NCBI GenBank assembly: GCA_026399195.1
Contig: JAPLRK010000080.1
Coordinates: forward strand, 1 to 51,128
Length of the DNA: 51,128 nucleotides
Direction: 5' to 3'
DNA from: Legionellales bacterium
GTDB lineage: Bacteria; Pseudomonadota; Gammaproteobacteria; Legionellales; Legionellaceae
The notes under the pieces were generated by a model. The model had not been told where the DNA came from. It made no database searches and worked only from the letters and a program-made list of their open reading frames with translations. Below are positions 12,101-17,491 of the stretch, piece by piece (positions within the stretch are counted from its first letter, which is position 1; each line of letters starts with the position of its first letter). Made by a program: the position numbers and the translations under genes.

Positions 12101-14470
12101 CAGATCTCGTTCGTTCCGTACCTGTTCGGTCGCAGTGCGTGCTGTATATTCTGCACACTTTTTACGGGCATCTGGATTGGAAGCTGTGTTTGTAATGAGA
12201 GATGCTGCTTCACTAGGGTACATTTGAGTATGGTTTTCGGTACGTTTAGAAGCATTGTGGCCTTGATGTACACAATAATCTCTTTTCAAGGCTTCATCCG
12301 GCGCCCCAGAAGCACAGGAATATTTGCTTTTAGAAAGCCCATCGCCCAAACCCCAGCCAAAAAAAGAGGCATTGGTTTCAAACTTGAGAACAGGCCTATC
12401 ACCTCCGGTTTTGGACAACCGTATCATTCTGGGCAGATTTTTGTTCTTTCCTACAAATTCGCCGAGCGCAAAACCTGTCATGCGTTCCATTTCCAATTCA
12501 TTTTGAATTTTTTCAATCAAGGGGGCAAACTGGGGATCTGCTTTTAAGGTGTCGTGATGGCAACTGATGTAATACAATGCTTGCAATGAGGGCGTCTTCA
12601 AAAGACTCAGCAAATTGTCATCTTCCGGTGAAGACCGAAGATAAAGTGCTACTAGAGGCGAAATCAAATCCGGCATGGACTCAACTATCTTTAGATAATA
12701 TCCCAACAGATTTTCATCACCTATCGGGGTATCTTGATAAAGGGAGCGGACTTGGCAGATCCGTTGGTCCAATACGGGATTATTGGTTGCAAAATAGGGT
12801 GTGTGTTGATTTTGTCGCAACAAGTTGGCCGCCATCGTTGTGGCAATTTGATGATATTGGTTGCCAGGGGCTGAAGGGTACTGACTGGCCACATGATCGA
12901 GTGTACTTATTAGGGATAAATTGACAGAAAATTTCCGTGCCAGTGCGACATCTCCCACGTTGTCTTCATAGATCGCATGATACAATATATGGGCTCTGTT
13001 CATTGTGTTGATAAAGAGTCCCATAGCATGGGGATCGGTCTTTGGATTCAGGGCTTCGTAAAAAGGATTTTGGTTTTCCATTCCTGATTCATCGTGTGGT
13101 AAAGGGAAGCTCGAGAACAGCTGTTCTAAACGCTCCATGGCGGTCGTGTGATGATGTGAACGGTTCAGTTCGTCGCATTCCCTCAGAATGTCTTGTATCG
13201 AGCGGATTAAGTCAGCACCACCCTTCAAAAGACTCGCTTCCCTAGGTAATTCTTCGACTGGAACGGCTACCGGTACAGGCGCGCTGGCCACTGACATGGC
13301 CCTTTCGCGAACTGGAACAATTGTAAATGCGTTTGAAGGTGCTTGATAGGGCACGACCGAAGAAGGTTTCACTCCAGAGGCTACCAACACCTCACGACGG
13401 GTTTTGAGGGCGCTAAGATGTGCGTCTAAGATGGCAGTTTCATCGGCAATAAATGTAGTATCAGTGCTTTCTAAGCTATTCAAGATATCAAATCGTGTTT
13501 CAATATAGCGCGTCACCAAATCGATTTCACCCAACTCAACCATTTCATTTCTCATGTATTCATCAATCGAATCACGAGAATAACTATAAATAAATTTGAC
13601 ATAATCTTCGTGCTTGAGTCCAACCATCTCAAACTCCGCTTTGATCATTTGATGCAAAGCGCGTTCTGTACAAGTTCCTGAGAGTTGACTCGCAGTCCAA
13701 GCATGGGTCGCACGGTCACTGGCTTTGATAAATTCCACTTTGTTACTGAGGTTATGAACGCCTGCAAGGTATTCCGTATACAGAATGGTGGCATTCACTT
13801 TTTGTTTATCTTTGGGGTACAACTCTCTGCGTAAAACGGGTTTGCGAGCAATGATCAAGGATTTCAGATATTCGGGTAATTCTTTAGTCTCCAGAGGCAA
13901 TGAAATCACAGCAATCTGCACCGGATAATACTCTTCTCGGGCGACTTCTTCGGTGCTTGATACCGATTCCGTTCGACTCTCATGAAAATTGATCCCAGCA
14001 CCAGCATTATTCACGTGCATTTCGAGGTATTCCTTTCCATCAACCCCCAACACTTTTTTAAACTCGTAAACCATGGCATGCCCGCCGGTTGACGAAGACC
14101 AACCCCCGGGCATGGAGAAGGTTTCACCTGATTTTAGTGCCTGGATTTTGGCCGACGACGCATTTGCCAAGGCCTCTAGTTGGCTTAGCTCATGAATCCC
14201 TTCAATGGCATCCTCAGTCCTTGCCAACTCAGAAATATTGGCTTCAAATCGGTCAAAGGCTTTCTCGGACATGCCATAAAGTGAGCCATGTTCCTTGCAC
14301 TTTTGAACGTATTCGGCCAAATGGGTCGCGGTGCGTGAAAAAAAGTAACCTTCAATCGACCCTCCTATGGAGCCGACCCCAGAGCTTAGAGGATCACCGC
14401 AAATGTGTGCCAGTAAGGGAAGGTCCATAGGGCATCCTGCTGTGCCCTTGGCGTAAGGATCTCTTGGCAT
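161..14470 (-). CDS. Giant DUF3638/DUF3645-type P-loop ATPase, putative effector (4769 aa)
   Basis: The core (about residues 2060-2960) has helicase-like motifs: Walker A MGGGKS (K2097), a DEVH box (D2231), GVTGTP near 2650, YYDQRHITGTDL shortly before QGVSRMR (Q2919-R2925). The GTDL and (Q)xxxRMR motifs match, from memory, the eukaryotic DUF3638/DUF3645 proteins often labelled ubiquitin hydrolase. Near the N terminus GGHAM (H131), NNAGAGINFH (H163) and SGTC (C267) look like a cysteine-hydrolase site. An acidic linker lies at about 3080-3125. The last 1200 residues are helical and look like a HEAT-type solenoid. No signal peptide or membrane segment is seen. The ATG follows TTAGGAG at good spacing, and a sigma70-like promoter lies just upstream. 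Such giant proteins are known in eukaryotes and, as I recall, in some amoeba-associated bacteria. Secretion as an effector is inference; the substrate is unknown. Confidence 0.8.
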   Translation of the reverse strand: MPRDPYAKGTAGCPMDLPLLAHICGDPLSSGVGSIGGSIEGYFFSRTATHLAEYVQKCKEHGSLYGMSEKAFDRFEANISELARTEDAIEGIHELSQLEALANASSAKIQALKSGETFSMPGGWSSSTGGHAMVYEFKKVLGVDGKEYLEMHVNNAGAGINFHESRTESVSSTEEVAREEYYPVQIAVISLPLETKELPEYLKSLIIARKPVLRRELYPKDKQKVNATILYTEYLAGVHNLSNKVEFIKASDRATHAWTASQLSGTCTERALHQMIKAEFEMVGLKHEDYVKFIYSYSRDSIDEYMRNEMVELGEIDLVTRYIETRFDILNSLESTDTTFIADETAILDAHLSALKTRREVLVASGVKPSSVVPYQAPSNAFTIVPVRERAMSVASAPVPVAVPVEELPREASLLKGGADLIRSIQDILRECDELNRSHHHTTAMERLEQLFSSFPLPHDESGMENQNPFYEALNPKTDPHAMGLFINTMNRAHILYHAIYEDNVGDVALARKFSVNLSLISTLDHVASQYPSAPGNQYHQIATTMAANLLRQNQHTPYFATNNPVLDQRICQVRSLYQDTPIGDENLLGYYLKIVESMPDLISPLVALYLRSSPEDDNLLSLLKTPSLQALYYISCHHDTLKADPQFAPLIEKIQNELEMERMTGFALGEFVGKNKNLPRMIRLSKTGGDRPVLKFETNASFFGWGLGDGLSKSKYSCASGAPDEALKRDYCVHQGHNASKRTENHTQMYPSEAASLITNTASNPDARKKCAEYTARTATEQVRNERDLYTLRISPTNQILDTLEYFNRKDNRSKLTDPAIQAYVEANLFEPGLLLKEVATNPTFFTDVFDVFIKQGENQSIVPATKLMIQRGLFYVRMASLVNNYLAESHPERLQQFQHHLTNLLTVNEDNDPIIKQALHQFRLTTAISRLKTSLKSKSDDLPEVAEKKQKERGELIHLIMPSYLYMKAFADRSGLSDRSEQVDLLFLEQDIKNNVLAIERSAPEEVCNAVRLAVETVGLGRCKSTPVKNGSLYTLEIDREPPDTYHVDVFLGLVYNKDNLAATPVPPKLINHPVCKYLGDVPFKPCFVKTSPGTDRPIYYALGAPETLRFYVDGETYRIQQKWLIDGQAKWFELRSHCVEQQKAFGIQTSSIDDKDLPEILKQRDNQIWIGVAEEEGSVLLTGAHQPLYYSPTGASTSARIYQKLDKQGNKNGFELCTTVENSIHKPFSRFEDPRFIIVNKKDTFFQIQFPRYHLTLTATLEGGVLVYKKEDEPDWILSPNISMDDVVHHAAGLVFENAITEQKMCISPVQEWVLAGVKRTDSQYHALDQDTRLAIPDDVVEAAKKDRDDLELLAWQYTNCSAGTKRFPIKTSGEPPNLRHEPYAESVSDALYLCYLYLGSHNIPKAWAVLEDCALRLGRFKGTPEEIAMLNLILKKLPRPLEGDKDDIGLETDEYVACQIKALSLFIKSSSPDNVVELPEDSFDSNTPDGLYCQAQLQSLKDFHSNLNNELYRLYGRYQNMYRTLKADYRLTNSERSNLLNYYLENLPEPQATGALGRDIVRLKMIMLNKEFGILEKLSHKTPAEIERHAELRAYITGEDAVSSVESHLEMVRANARIPEKYQLHCDISLLCPLADKYKKEEGPRDLVDNLTAGTRDEILFQNFGYLLKLLTRGPSPDRDKLGDFCLRRLRALHSVSMDKQSNDVAFLCNILYRIYVQEKTRPGSFTVNGSSIKTKFEQPIPAREGDRERRLRLLDIEGNFSLENVFRAARALPDPVIDIPEMKDTTKKLTTTMALGRDMADILRPKRDIIAERYAALNDFTPDHLLHEPELLSFVTLLQDCAQYRENAALFGEPPKTTEQEKDSLRTLTKSELAAGEQQLEALQEMKRLAKRMFSGTTSALSKFEEITGRYKQSIQTLLEAELQAALNLANKLPSDAPTRQRKELAIKGRARKVLDIKRLIAIYVKGDFEAYRQATDLSDEDVQQLHNKISAYMALSVRMQSLTRFEDKAKEFHKSRDPALLEDITHELLTDDLVDYTKEPQMAMIQYTDNMILRKQQIDAIQRMIQPSDPSDPNALPFSQLLVQIIMGGGKSKVILPMLAYLKAKGTNLVVIEVPRALLDTNYNDLSPESLNLFGQEAEVFEFDRSHDCSSTALKSLYKRLGDVIPLQKYIITTGDSIQSLNLKWMELLLDKPEDEKDKAEWREQVKGIEDIFLLFRNKGDMVMDEVHLSLMFKKKLNYTRGEKQPLPKDVIDHCVKLYQFFDEVKLPLGLTLADVMKNNELYTTDVQWKEALLALTRALVLSDRSPLKPILDQIKPKVTDAAGNDSQPKLTPVEIAELMKYLLNDATATIPDFILNASREARNIVALYKGQVSQLLPGTLRRKCNENYGLSHKPHQSGMAIPYSGNNSPNERSRFGNPLEAVNYTIQMILIQGFNESLLKDCLLGLKRWANQEVLDCREFMDLSINQTGGARWFNGCSNVTQETSYQFIRLELDPTSRPYKDLDPALASKSGLILYQNRFYHADHLKQKVVLIEEPEHKKALFKAFRLRFTEAHTNRAATGEELGLLSQLDEFKLTMKDLDLEDPVQFERLFQNLKMNKHLLSMMLQQNILPNILTNSQVLHANSFNKVDCLRTVQGVTGTPANRCTYDQRLKFYKHLAAATDGFLAALLRGKSPGCCFITCEKSPMDRLAEIIPELKGKNGIIKAEGQLFYVDITSGKIEKIEKKSADDAVYKNLLENFPDTYTLADVEEVTSIINPLTDRRQSIAIRAVPSGKVDDLIAGLFAGKDPSESVRAIIDICASFKGISERAVALALAKYINAHPVQFSIPEPIRYVLFFENDALSALNCRDLSVKRLASSNLNEINKTLGCGPEARFSYYDQRHITGTDLKQAKKAKALALIDHETVLENFFQGVSRMRGLKDEQSIEIIVKPHMKGKTYDELLQMMDTNSEHQLQQSHFMAVLAQLKSIIRSDFTSRLALEKDIDKKSTLASAIQDTYIDIPEQEMFALYGAITKECPIGEYLSNFSSKLIRDWQEHLKTMGLTPDNLGKIRSDMNEVIKTAEPPMCPEMVSSSMGVQDEESEQEDEVEAETTAELMAETELESELEQERQDQMDEGRNYPAHFKPWRYTGREIFPGESDGCRFSSLTELCSKCQQYKPPRPRMKTPTFGNLYASENFYNTSYSPRPFFPDQYLKSVHSLLFRRRDDGELECVMLNQEEAERMRNSAMPLNSWITDTAHFVRAGVAPEGIQATPAYKSLIEQVRYFNGELREIIDSKEPRIWLKTDPLEKMEFYERRLKKFRNARPEDIALLKKSGPLWLLGFRYIEAHPNVDYSTFDWKAKINKEFSDDDIDACKAFAAGITRANTVLVEQVSEALGRAKTLSGMMMVKRGELTPELRDPWRLFHLEVPSESIGIPNGSIAEQFLQKYLRDKLQPLTKLFIPFMQGSNREYDQDPWTYGLTCDKLLEVLPSLLPDLIKGVRPGKELNDSTLLDLVLARATELPENTTWARLSRWMIAHKAPNTCRMFAIDEDSAFDFDSLKTYLKGKDGLMLRGDLLYFINHHDRSVRELSFTGNATTEEVVALKTVCRETKKVVIVTPSIGKFEAYTLEHIEAYHVVNGPKNEELHRADGAAIVSYDDIRTALGHDGNPKVITDIKKALTSTQYDFRLLQINDKEIPSFSKVHGFIGSSDAIVMHQDHLYYANSNDETMSEFTSHDPPLREKIVRKCQASRDHLFKETVIDPHPASPEELTSIAKVFARVTNLNKPDLEGFNVLERLIRDSGPNGVATVNMLINEGMAQPITINPTLWDSVSKATMDALFEDRDKAAMKVFRKNDPFILAYVKACKSNDKSLTSVVGYCWTKIWKLHRKHTMEKIIETYRGDDVIFNKIVETFPSRGWSAITNLSRYLILQKMLWKTDHPKTLDERFTKNPVLVSNLLKNLEQENRQEVIRELVEGGHNLDKSVLMAIITWAPKDYKETILNRILGRDRNLKTFNKIFKQYGGRLDSEHLVGMIDALPKEFKSHPKPEAIQLLNDLVIHRLYSSFADSLVPYLLHFPLTPVRTRKLEKVPGPMTLFWEHYLETVRWDQLLPETLGALYLRFKEEPHCELLQKLFDSVHFREHTDTVIGKWVECANPHIYVDLFLNPRVEWTEPRIMRCLEILSEKPKDLVAVVPSLIQSTLMSRPELRTTLINRLIEIGGPEVYNLLLEKEDHRFTEDQLLGMISRLNLIETRKILNNLLRYFKRNPTDPSLESVVRALLAKNDLNLYVGLLMDRSLHFSPMGIGGSVETTPPLKVPLLSEGNLHQMLHQLAQAGHFNNIEHAESAEHKGAPVNFFYELFNSPSYQGLGENKKNVYGHLMQYMVLNAEYPKLKYPEAAVNLIIQLLKYEESGLSLQQIKGLFLTLHTNYPEQVPELLNHFFDSPLVRLPGRDCTKKQTELFDQLIGFRDLKIMTTFIEKYVEILSSKQLIASVASFDNDKIQPMLRNISLQANADAETLSMVIDRMDFHQEENIRRILSNYKHSPIKYSIPQLLDKMCENPALVVKTLLEFQCFDTPMWEGLVKKPLELSMISDILNHPNIVLSSEGLKTLTGKVMTLDQKNPEVIAFWDQYLNPSHEQSKAHFDDLLGQFEALPDPVFDQFVSSEPFKIHRKECIQYVIQHNALTSRDGSNAAIRKLLLSPLVTLTKEDLRLFLPNLSNSLATELARHPAADAALIDEIRAATDHSGKTRAIKAAVKKAVEEGRPPELPLDPTSHHRTG

Positions 14471-14501
14471 AAATTGCTCCTAATTCAGGTTCATTAGTTT
14501 G

Positions 14502-14531
14502 ATTATAGAACATGAATTTAAAAAATGTGAA
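14502..14531 (-). promoter_or_regulatory. Promoter of the giant ATPase gene
   Basis: On the minus strand TTCACA (14531-14526) is followed after 18 bases by a perfect TATAAT (14507-14502). The spacer is T/A-rich. Transcription would start near 14495, giving a leader of about 25 bases before the ATG at 14470. Confidence 0.6.
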
Positions 14532-14563
14532 CATGATCCAATTTCAATCCCAGCAGCCATTAC

Positions 14564-14592
14564 TTGACGCGCAGTGGATAGGCCACTACAGT
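14564..14592 (+). promoter_or_regulatory. Promoter of corC-cpxRA
   Basis: TTGACG (14564-14569), a 17-base spacer and TACAGT (14587-14592) form a sigma70-like promoter about 45 bases before the corC start. It diverges from the giant-gene promoter without overlapping it. Confidence 0.45.
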
Positions 14593-14635
14593 CACTCATT
14601 CGGATAACAAGAACCTTTAAAAGAGGAACATAAGA

Positions 14636-15478
14636 TTGAAAACTGAAGATCCCCCCCCGTCGTGGCTGAAGCGTTTAAAAAAGCTACTACACCTAGAACC
14701 CCAATCCATTGAACAATTAATAACGGTCATTCGAGAAACACAAAAACAAGAGATCATCGACACAGAAACACTCACCATGATAGAAGGGGTTATTTTGTTT
14801 TCTCAGATGCAAGTCCGAGACATCATGCTGCCTAAAAATCAAATGACCTGCATTGATCATGAGACCACGCTCTCGAATGTGTTTACTATTGTCACTGAAT
14901 CAGGACACTCGCGATTTCCTGTCACCGACTCTAAACAAGAGGTGATTGGCATTTTACATGCCAAAGATCTGCTGCGTCTTAAAACCCACGAAAACACAGA
15001 CAACTTCCTCTCAGATATTGTAAGACAAGCCACCTTTGTTCCTGAAAGCAAACGACTTGATCTTCTACTCAGCGACTTTCGTGCCAACCGTAATCACATG
15101 GCCATCGTCGTGGACGAATATGGCGCTGTCTCGGGCTTTGTCACCCTTGAAGACATCATTGAACAAATCATTGGCGATATCGAAGATGAATTTGATATTG
15201 ATGAAGAGGCGTACATCAAGGCGCATGCTGATTCCCACTATATCCTCAAAGCCCACACCCCTATTGATGAATTCAATGAACAATTACATGCTCACTTCAG
15301 TGATGAATCCTATGATACGATGGGTGGTATTGTGATGAGTCACTTCGGCTATTTACCCAAACGTGGCGAAATCATCACCATTGATCACTTTGAATTTAAA
15401 GTCATCAATGCGGATGCAAGACGCATCAAATTATTGGCATGTTTTGATAAAAGGGATCATCAAACGAACAAAGGATAA
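14636..15478 (+). CDS. corC: CorC/YbeX-type CBS-domain protein
   Basis: This is a cytoplasmic protein of the CorC/HlyC family, associated with magnesium/cobalt efflux or membrane stress. Two CBS domains (about residues 55-185, with VRDIMLP opening the first and GFVTLEDIIEQIIGDIEDE closing the second) are followed by a CorC_HlyC transporter-associated domain (about 200-275, with MGGIV and GYLPKRGE). The length of 280 residues is normal for the short, membrane-free members. The start is TTG at 14636, preceded by AGAGGA at 8 bases; no ATG fits better. It is followed after 4 bases by cpxR on the same strand, so the three genes are probably cotranscribed. It is not the usual YbeX neighbourhood (ybeY, ybeZ, lnt). 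Confidence 0.85.
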   Translation: MKTEDPPPSWLKRLKKLLHLEPQSIEQLITVIRETQKQEIIDTETLTMIEGVILFSQMQVRDIMLPKNQMTCIDHETTLSNVFTIVTESGHSRFPVTDSKQEVIGILHAKDLLRLKTHENTDNFLSDIVRQATFVPESKRLDLLLSDFRANRNHMAIVVDEYGAVSGFVTLEDIIEQIIGDIEDEFDIDEEAYIKAHADSHYILKAHTPIDEFNEQLHAHFSDESYDTMGGIVMSHFGYLPKRGEIITIDHFEFKVINADARRIKLLACFDKRDHQTNKG

Positions 15479-15482
15479 GCGC

Positions 15483-16175
15483 ATGAACCATCACCTCTTA
15501 ATCATAGACGATGACACTGAGCTGACCTCTCTTCTAACGGAGTATCTAGAACCAGAAGGGTTTATCGTAGCTTCAGTTCATGATGGTGAGCAAGGAGTAA
15601 AAAAAGCGCTCAACCAATCCTTCGATGCCATTGTCCTTGATGTGATGTTGCCCAAATTAAATGGTTTCGAAGTATTAAAGGCTATCAGAGAGCACTCAGA
15701 TGTCCCCATTCTCATGTTAACCGCACGAGGAGATGATGTGGATAGGATCGTAGGACTTGAAATTGGGGCAGATGATTACTTACCCAAACCTTGTAATCCC
15801 CGAGAATTGGTCGCAAGACTTCGAGCAGTTTTACGACGAAGCCAAAAGCTCCCTGTCCATAAACCCACCATCCAACATGGAAATATTCTAGTCGATTGCG
15901 CCAAACGGACAGCATCGCTCTCAGGCGCTGGCATGGAACTCACCAATGCTGAATTTAATATATTAGAAATGCTCCTAAAATCCCCTGGCCAAGCCTTTTC
16001 TAAGGAGGAGTTAACAGAATATGCTCTGGGTCGAAAATACACCGCCTATGATCGCAGCATCGATGTGCACATCAGCAATTTACGCAATAAATTAGGTGAA
16101 GAACTCACCGGTTCCGATGTTGTCAAAACTGTACGCGGGTTTGGGTATATGATTCCCGGTGAGGGCACGCCCTAG
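15483..16175 (+). CDS. cpxR: CpxR-like OmpR-family response regulator
   Basis: A receiver domain (about residues 1-120) carries the acidic pocket DDD (9-11), the phospho-acceptor D53 in VLDVMLP, and K102 in YLPKP. A winged-helix OmpR/PhoB DNA-binding domain follows (about 130-228, with SIDVHISNLRNKLG and VRGFGYM). The wording of the receiver (TELTSLL, EGF, DGEQ, LTARG, GADDYLPKP) is closest to CpxR, the envelope-stress regulator. The chosen ATG at 15483 lies just after the corC stop; the frame is open further upstream, but that part overlaps corC and is not conserved. Its stop codon overlaps the cpxA start by one base. In Legionella CpxR controls Dot/Icm and effector genes, which is suggestive here because large putative effectors flank the pair. 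Confidence 0.85.
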   Translation: MNHHLLIIDDDTELTSLLTEYLEPEGFIVASVHDGEQGVKKALNQSFDAIVLDVMLPKLNGFEVLKAIREHSDVPILMLTARGDDVDRIVGLEIGADDYLPKPCNPRELVARLRAVLRRSQKLPVHKPTIQHGNILVDCAKRTASLSGAGMELTNAEFNILEMLLKSPGQAFSKEELTEYALGRKYTAYDRSIDVHISNLRNKLGEELTGSDVVKTVRGFGYMIPGEGTP

Positions 16176-17188
16176 TGAAAGTGCTCATCCGTAGTCTTTA
16201 TTGGAAAATTTTTTTATCTTTTTGGCTTGCAACCATGCTCTTTATCATATCCACCGCATGGGTCACGAATGAATTTACTATCCTACGCCTTATCCAGGCG
16301 CTTCTGATAAGCGGGCTCATCTGCTATCTCTTAACACGCTATCTAACCAACCCACTACACTCCCTTCGCGATGCAGCTATGTCACTGGCCCGAGGTAAGC
16401 TCAACACCCGCGTGGGTCATTTGACAGGACATCACTTAGATGAAATTGACGAATTGAGTTTTGAATTTGACAAGATGGCTGAAAGATTAGAAATCTTGAT
16501 CAAATCCAATCAGCGTTTATTACAAGATATTTCTCATGAATTACGATCTCCATTAGCACGCCTCCATGTTGCCATTGAATTGGGTCGGAAGAAAAGTGGC
16601 ACCCTGGCTAAAAGTGAGTTTGACCGAATGGAAGCCGAATGCTTGCGCTTAAATTCATTGATTGGAGAAACCCTAGAGTTTGCACGCCTCGATCAAACGA
16701 ATACCGCGCTAAGCAAAGAATGCGTAGATTTGCCTTCTTTAATCGACGACATCATCCTAGACGCTAATTTTGAAGTTTCAAATCAAAACGTAAGTGTCGT
16801 GTTTGGAAAACGACTCCCATGCCAACTTTTCTTAGATAAAAAATTGATTCACCGAACCATTGAAAATGTCTTAAGAAACGCCCTAAGATACACACCGTCC
16901 GATCAAAAAGTCACCATTTCCCTCCGTCATAACAAAGCACACCATCACATCATAATAGACATAGAAGATCTCGGCCCAGGCGTGCCGGAACCCGAGTTAA
17001 CCGAAATTTTTAAACCTTTTTACCGCGTGGACCCCGCGCGTGCAAAAACAACCGGTGGGTATGGATTGGGATTAGCCATTGCGCAAGAAGCGATTTTAGC
17101 CCATGACGGAAAGATATACGCTCGAAATCGAAAGGACGGAGGATTGCTGGTTCGCATGATCCTGCCAGAGAAAACACATCTTAAATGA
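16175..17188 (+). CDS. cpxA: CpxA-like sensor histidine kinase lacking the periplasmic domain
   Basis: This is an inner-membrane histidine kinase. It has two membrane segments (about residues 11-30 and 36-54), a HAMP domain, a dimerisation helix with H121 in QDISHELRSPLARL, and a catalytic domain with the N box (ENVLRNALRY), the G1 box (DLGPGVP) and the G2 box (GGYGLGLAIAQ). Homology is to CpxA, but the protein has 337 residues where E. coli CpxA has about 457. The missing part is the periplasmic sensor between the membrane segments, here reduced to roughly five residues. The kinase motifs are intact, so it may respond to membrane or cytoplasmic cues or signal constitutively. The GTG start overlaps the cpxR stop by one base. 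Confidence 0.85.
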   Translation: MKVLIRSLYWKIFLSFWLATMLFIISTAWVTNEFTILRLIQALLISGLICYLLTRYLTNPLHSLRDAAMSLARGKLNTRVGHLTGHHLDEIDELSFEFDKMAERLEILIKSNQRLLQDISHELRSPLARLHVAIELGRKKSGTLAKSEFDRMEAECLRLNSLIGETLEFARLDQTNTALSKECVDLPSLIDDIILDANFEVSNQNVSVVFGKRLPCQLFLDKKLIHRTIENVLRNALRYTPSDQKVTISLRHNKAHHHIIIDIEDLGPGVPEPELTEIFKPFYRVDPARAKTTGGYGLGLAIAQEAILAHDGKIYARNRKDGGLLVRMILPEKTHLK

Positions 17189-17491
17189 AAAAAAATCACC
17201 AGGGCAAATAAAGGGGTCAAGGGTCAGTATCCTGTCACAATCGCCGGGTAAGTGCTTGCAACGGAGCTTGGATCAATCCGAGCCGCGCGCGTAAGCAAGC
17301 GGAATTATTTCGATACTGGCTTGGTGCCTATGCAGCACTCGGAGCCTGCGCTTTCAGCAAGATTAATTCAGCCAAATATCTCAGTACCTCAGCAGCAGTA
17401 CCTCAGGCCTTGCCGTTTTCCTTCAGAGTAGGATGAGGAAAAAGGCATGCTAATGCTCGCAAAACAGACCAAAATTTGTACGAAATTATTT
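17189..17491. other. Gene-free stretch between convergent genes
   Basis: No convincing gene or strong terminator is present. The block about 17230-17360 is richer in G and C than its surroundings. It contains one unassigned 59-codon open frame (17252-17431, plus, GTG start). The 11-mer CAGTACCTCAG occurs twice, at 17382-17392 and 17396-17406. It may be a decayed element, but nothing recognisable remains. Confidence 0.4.
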
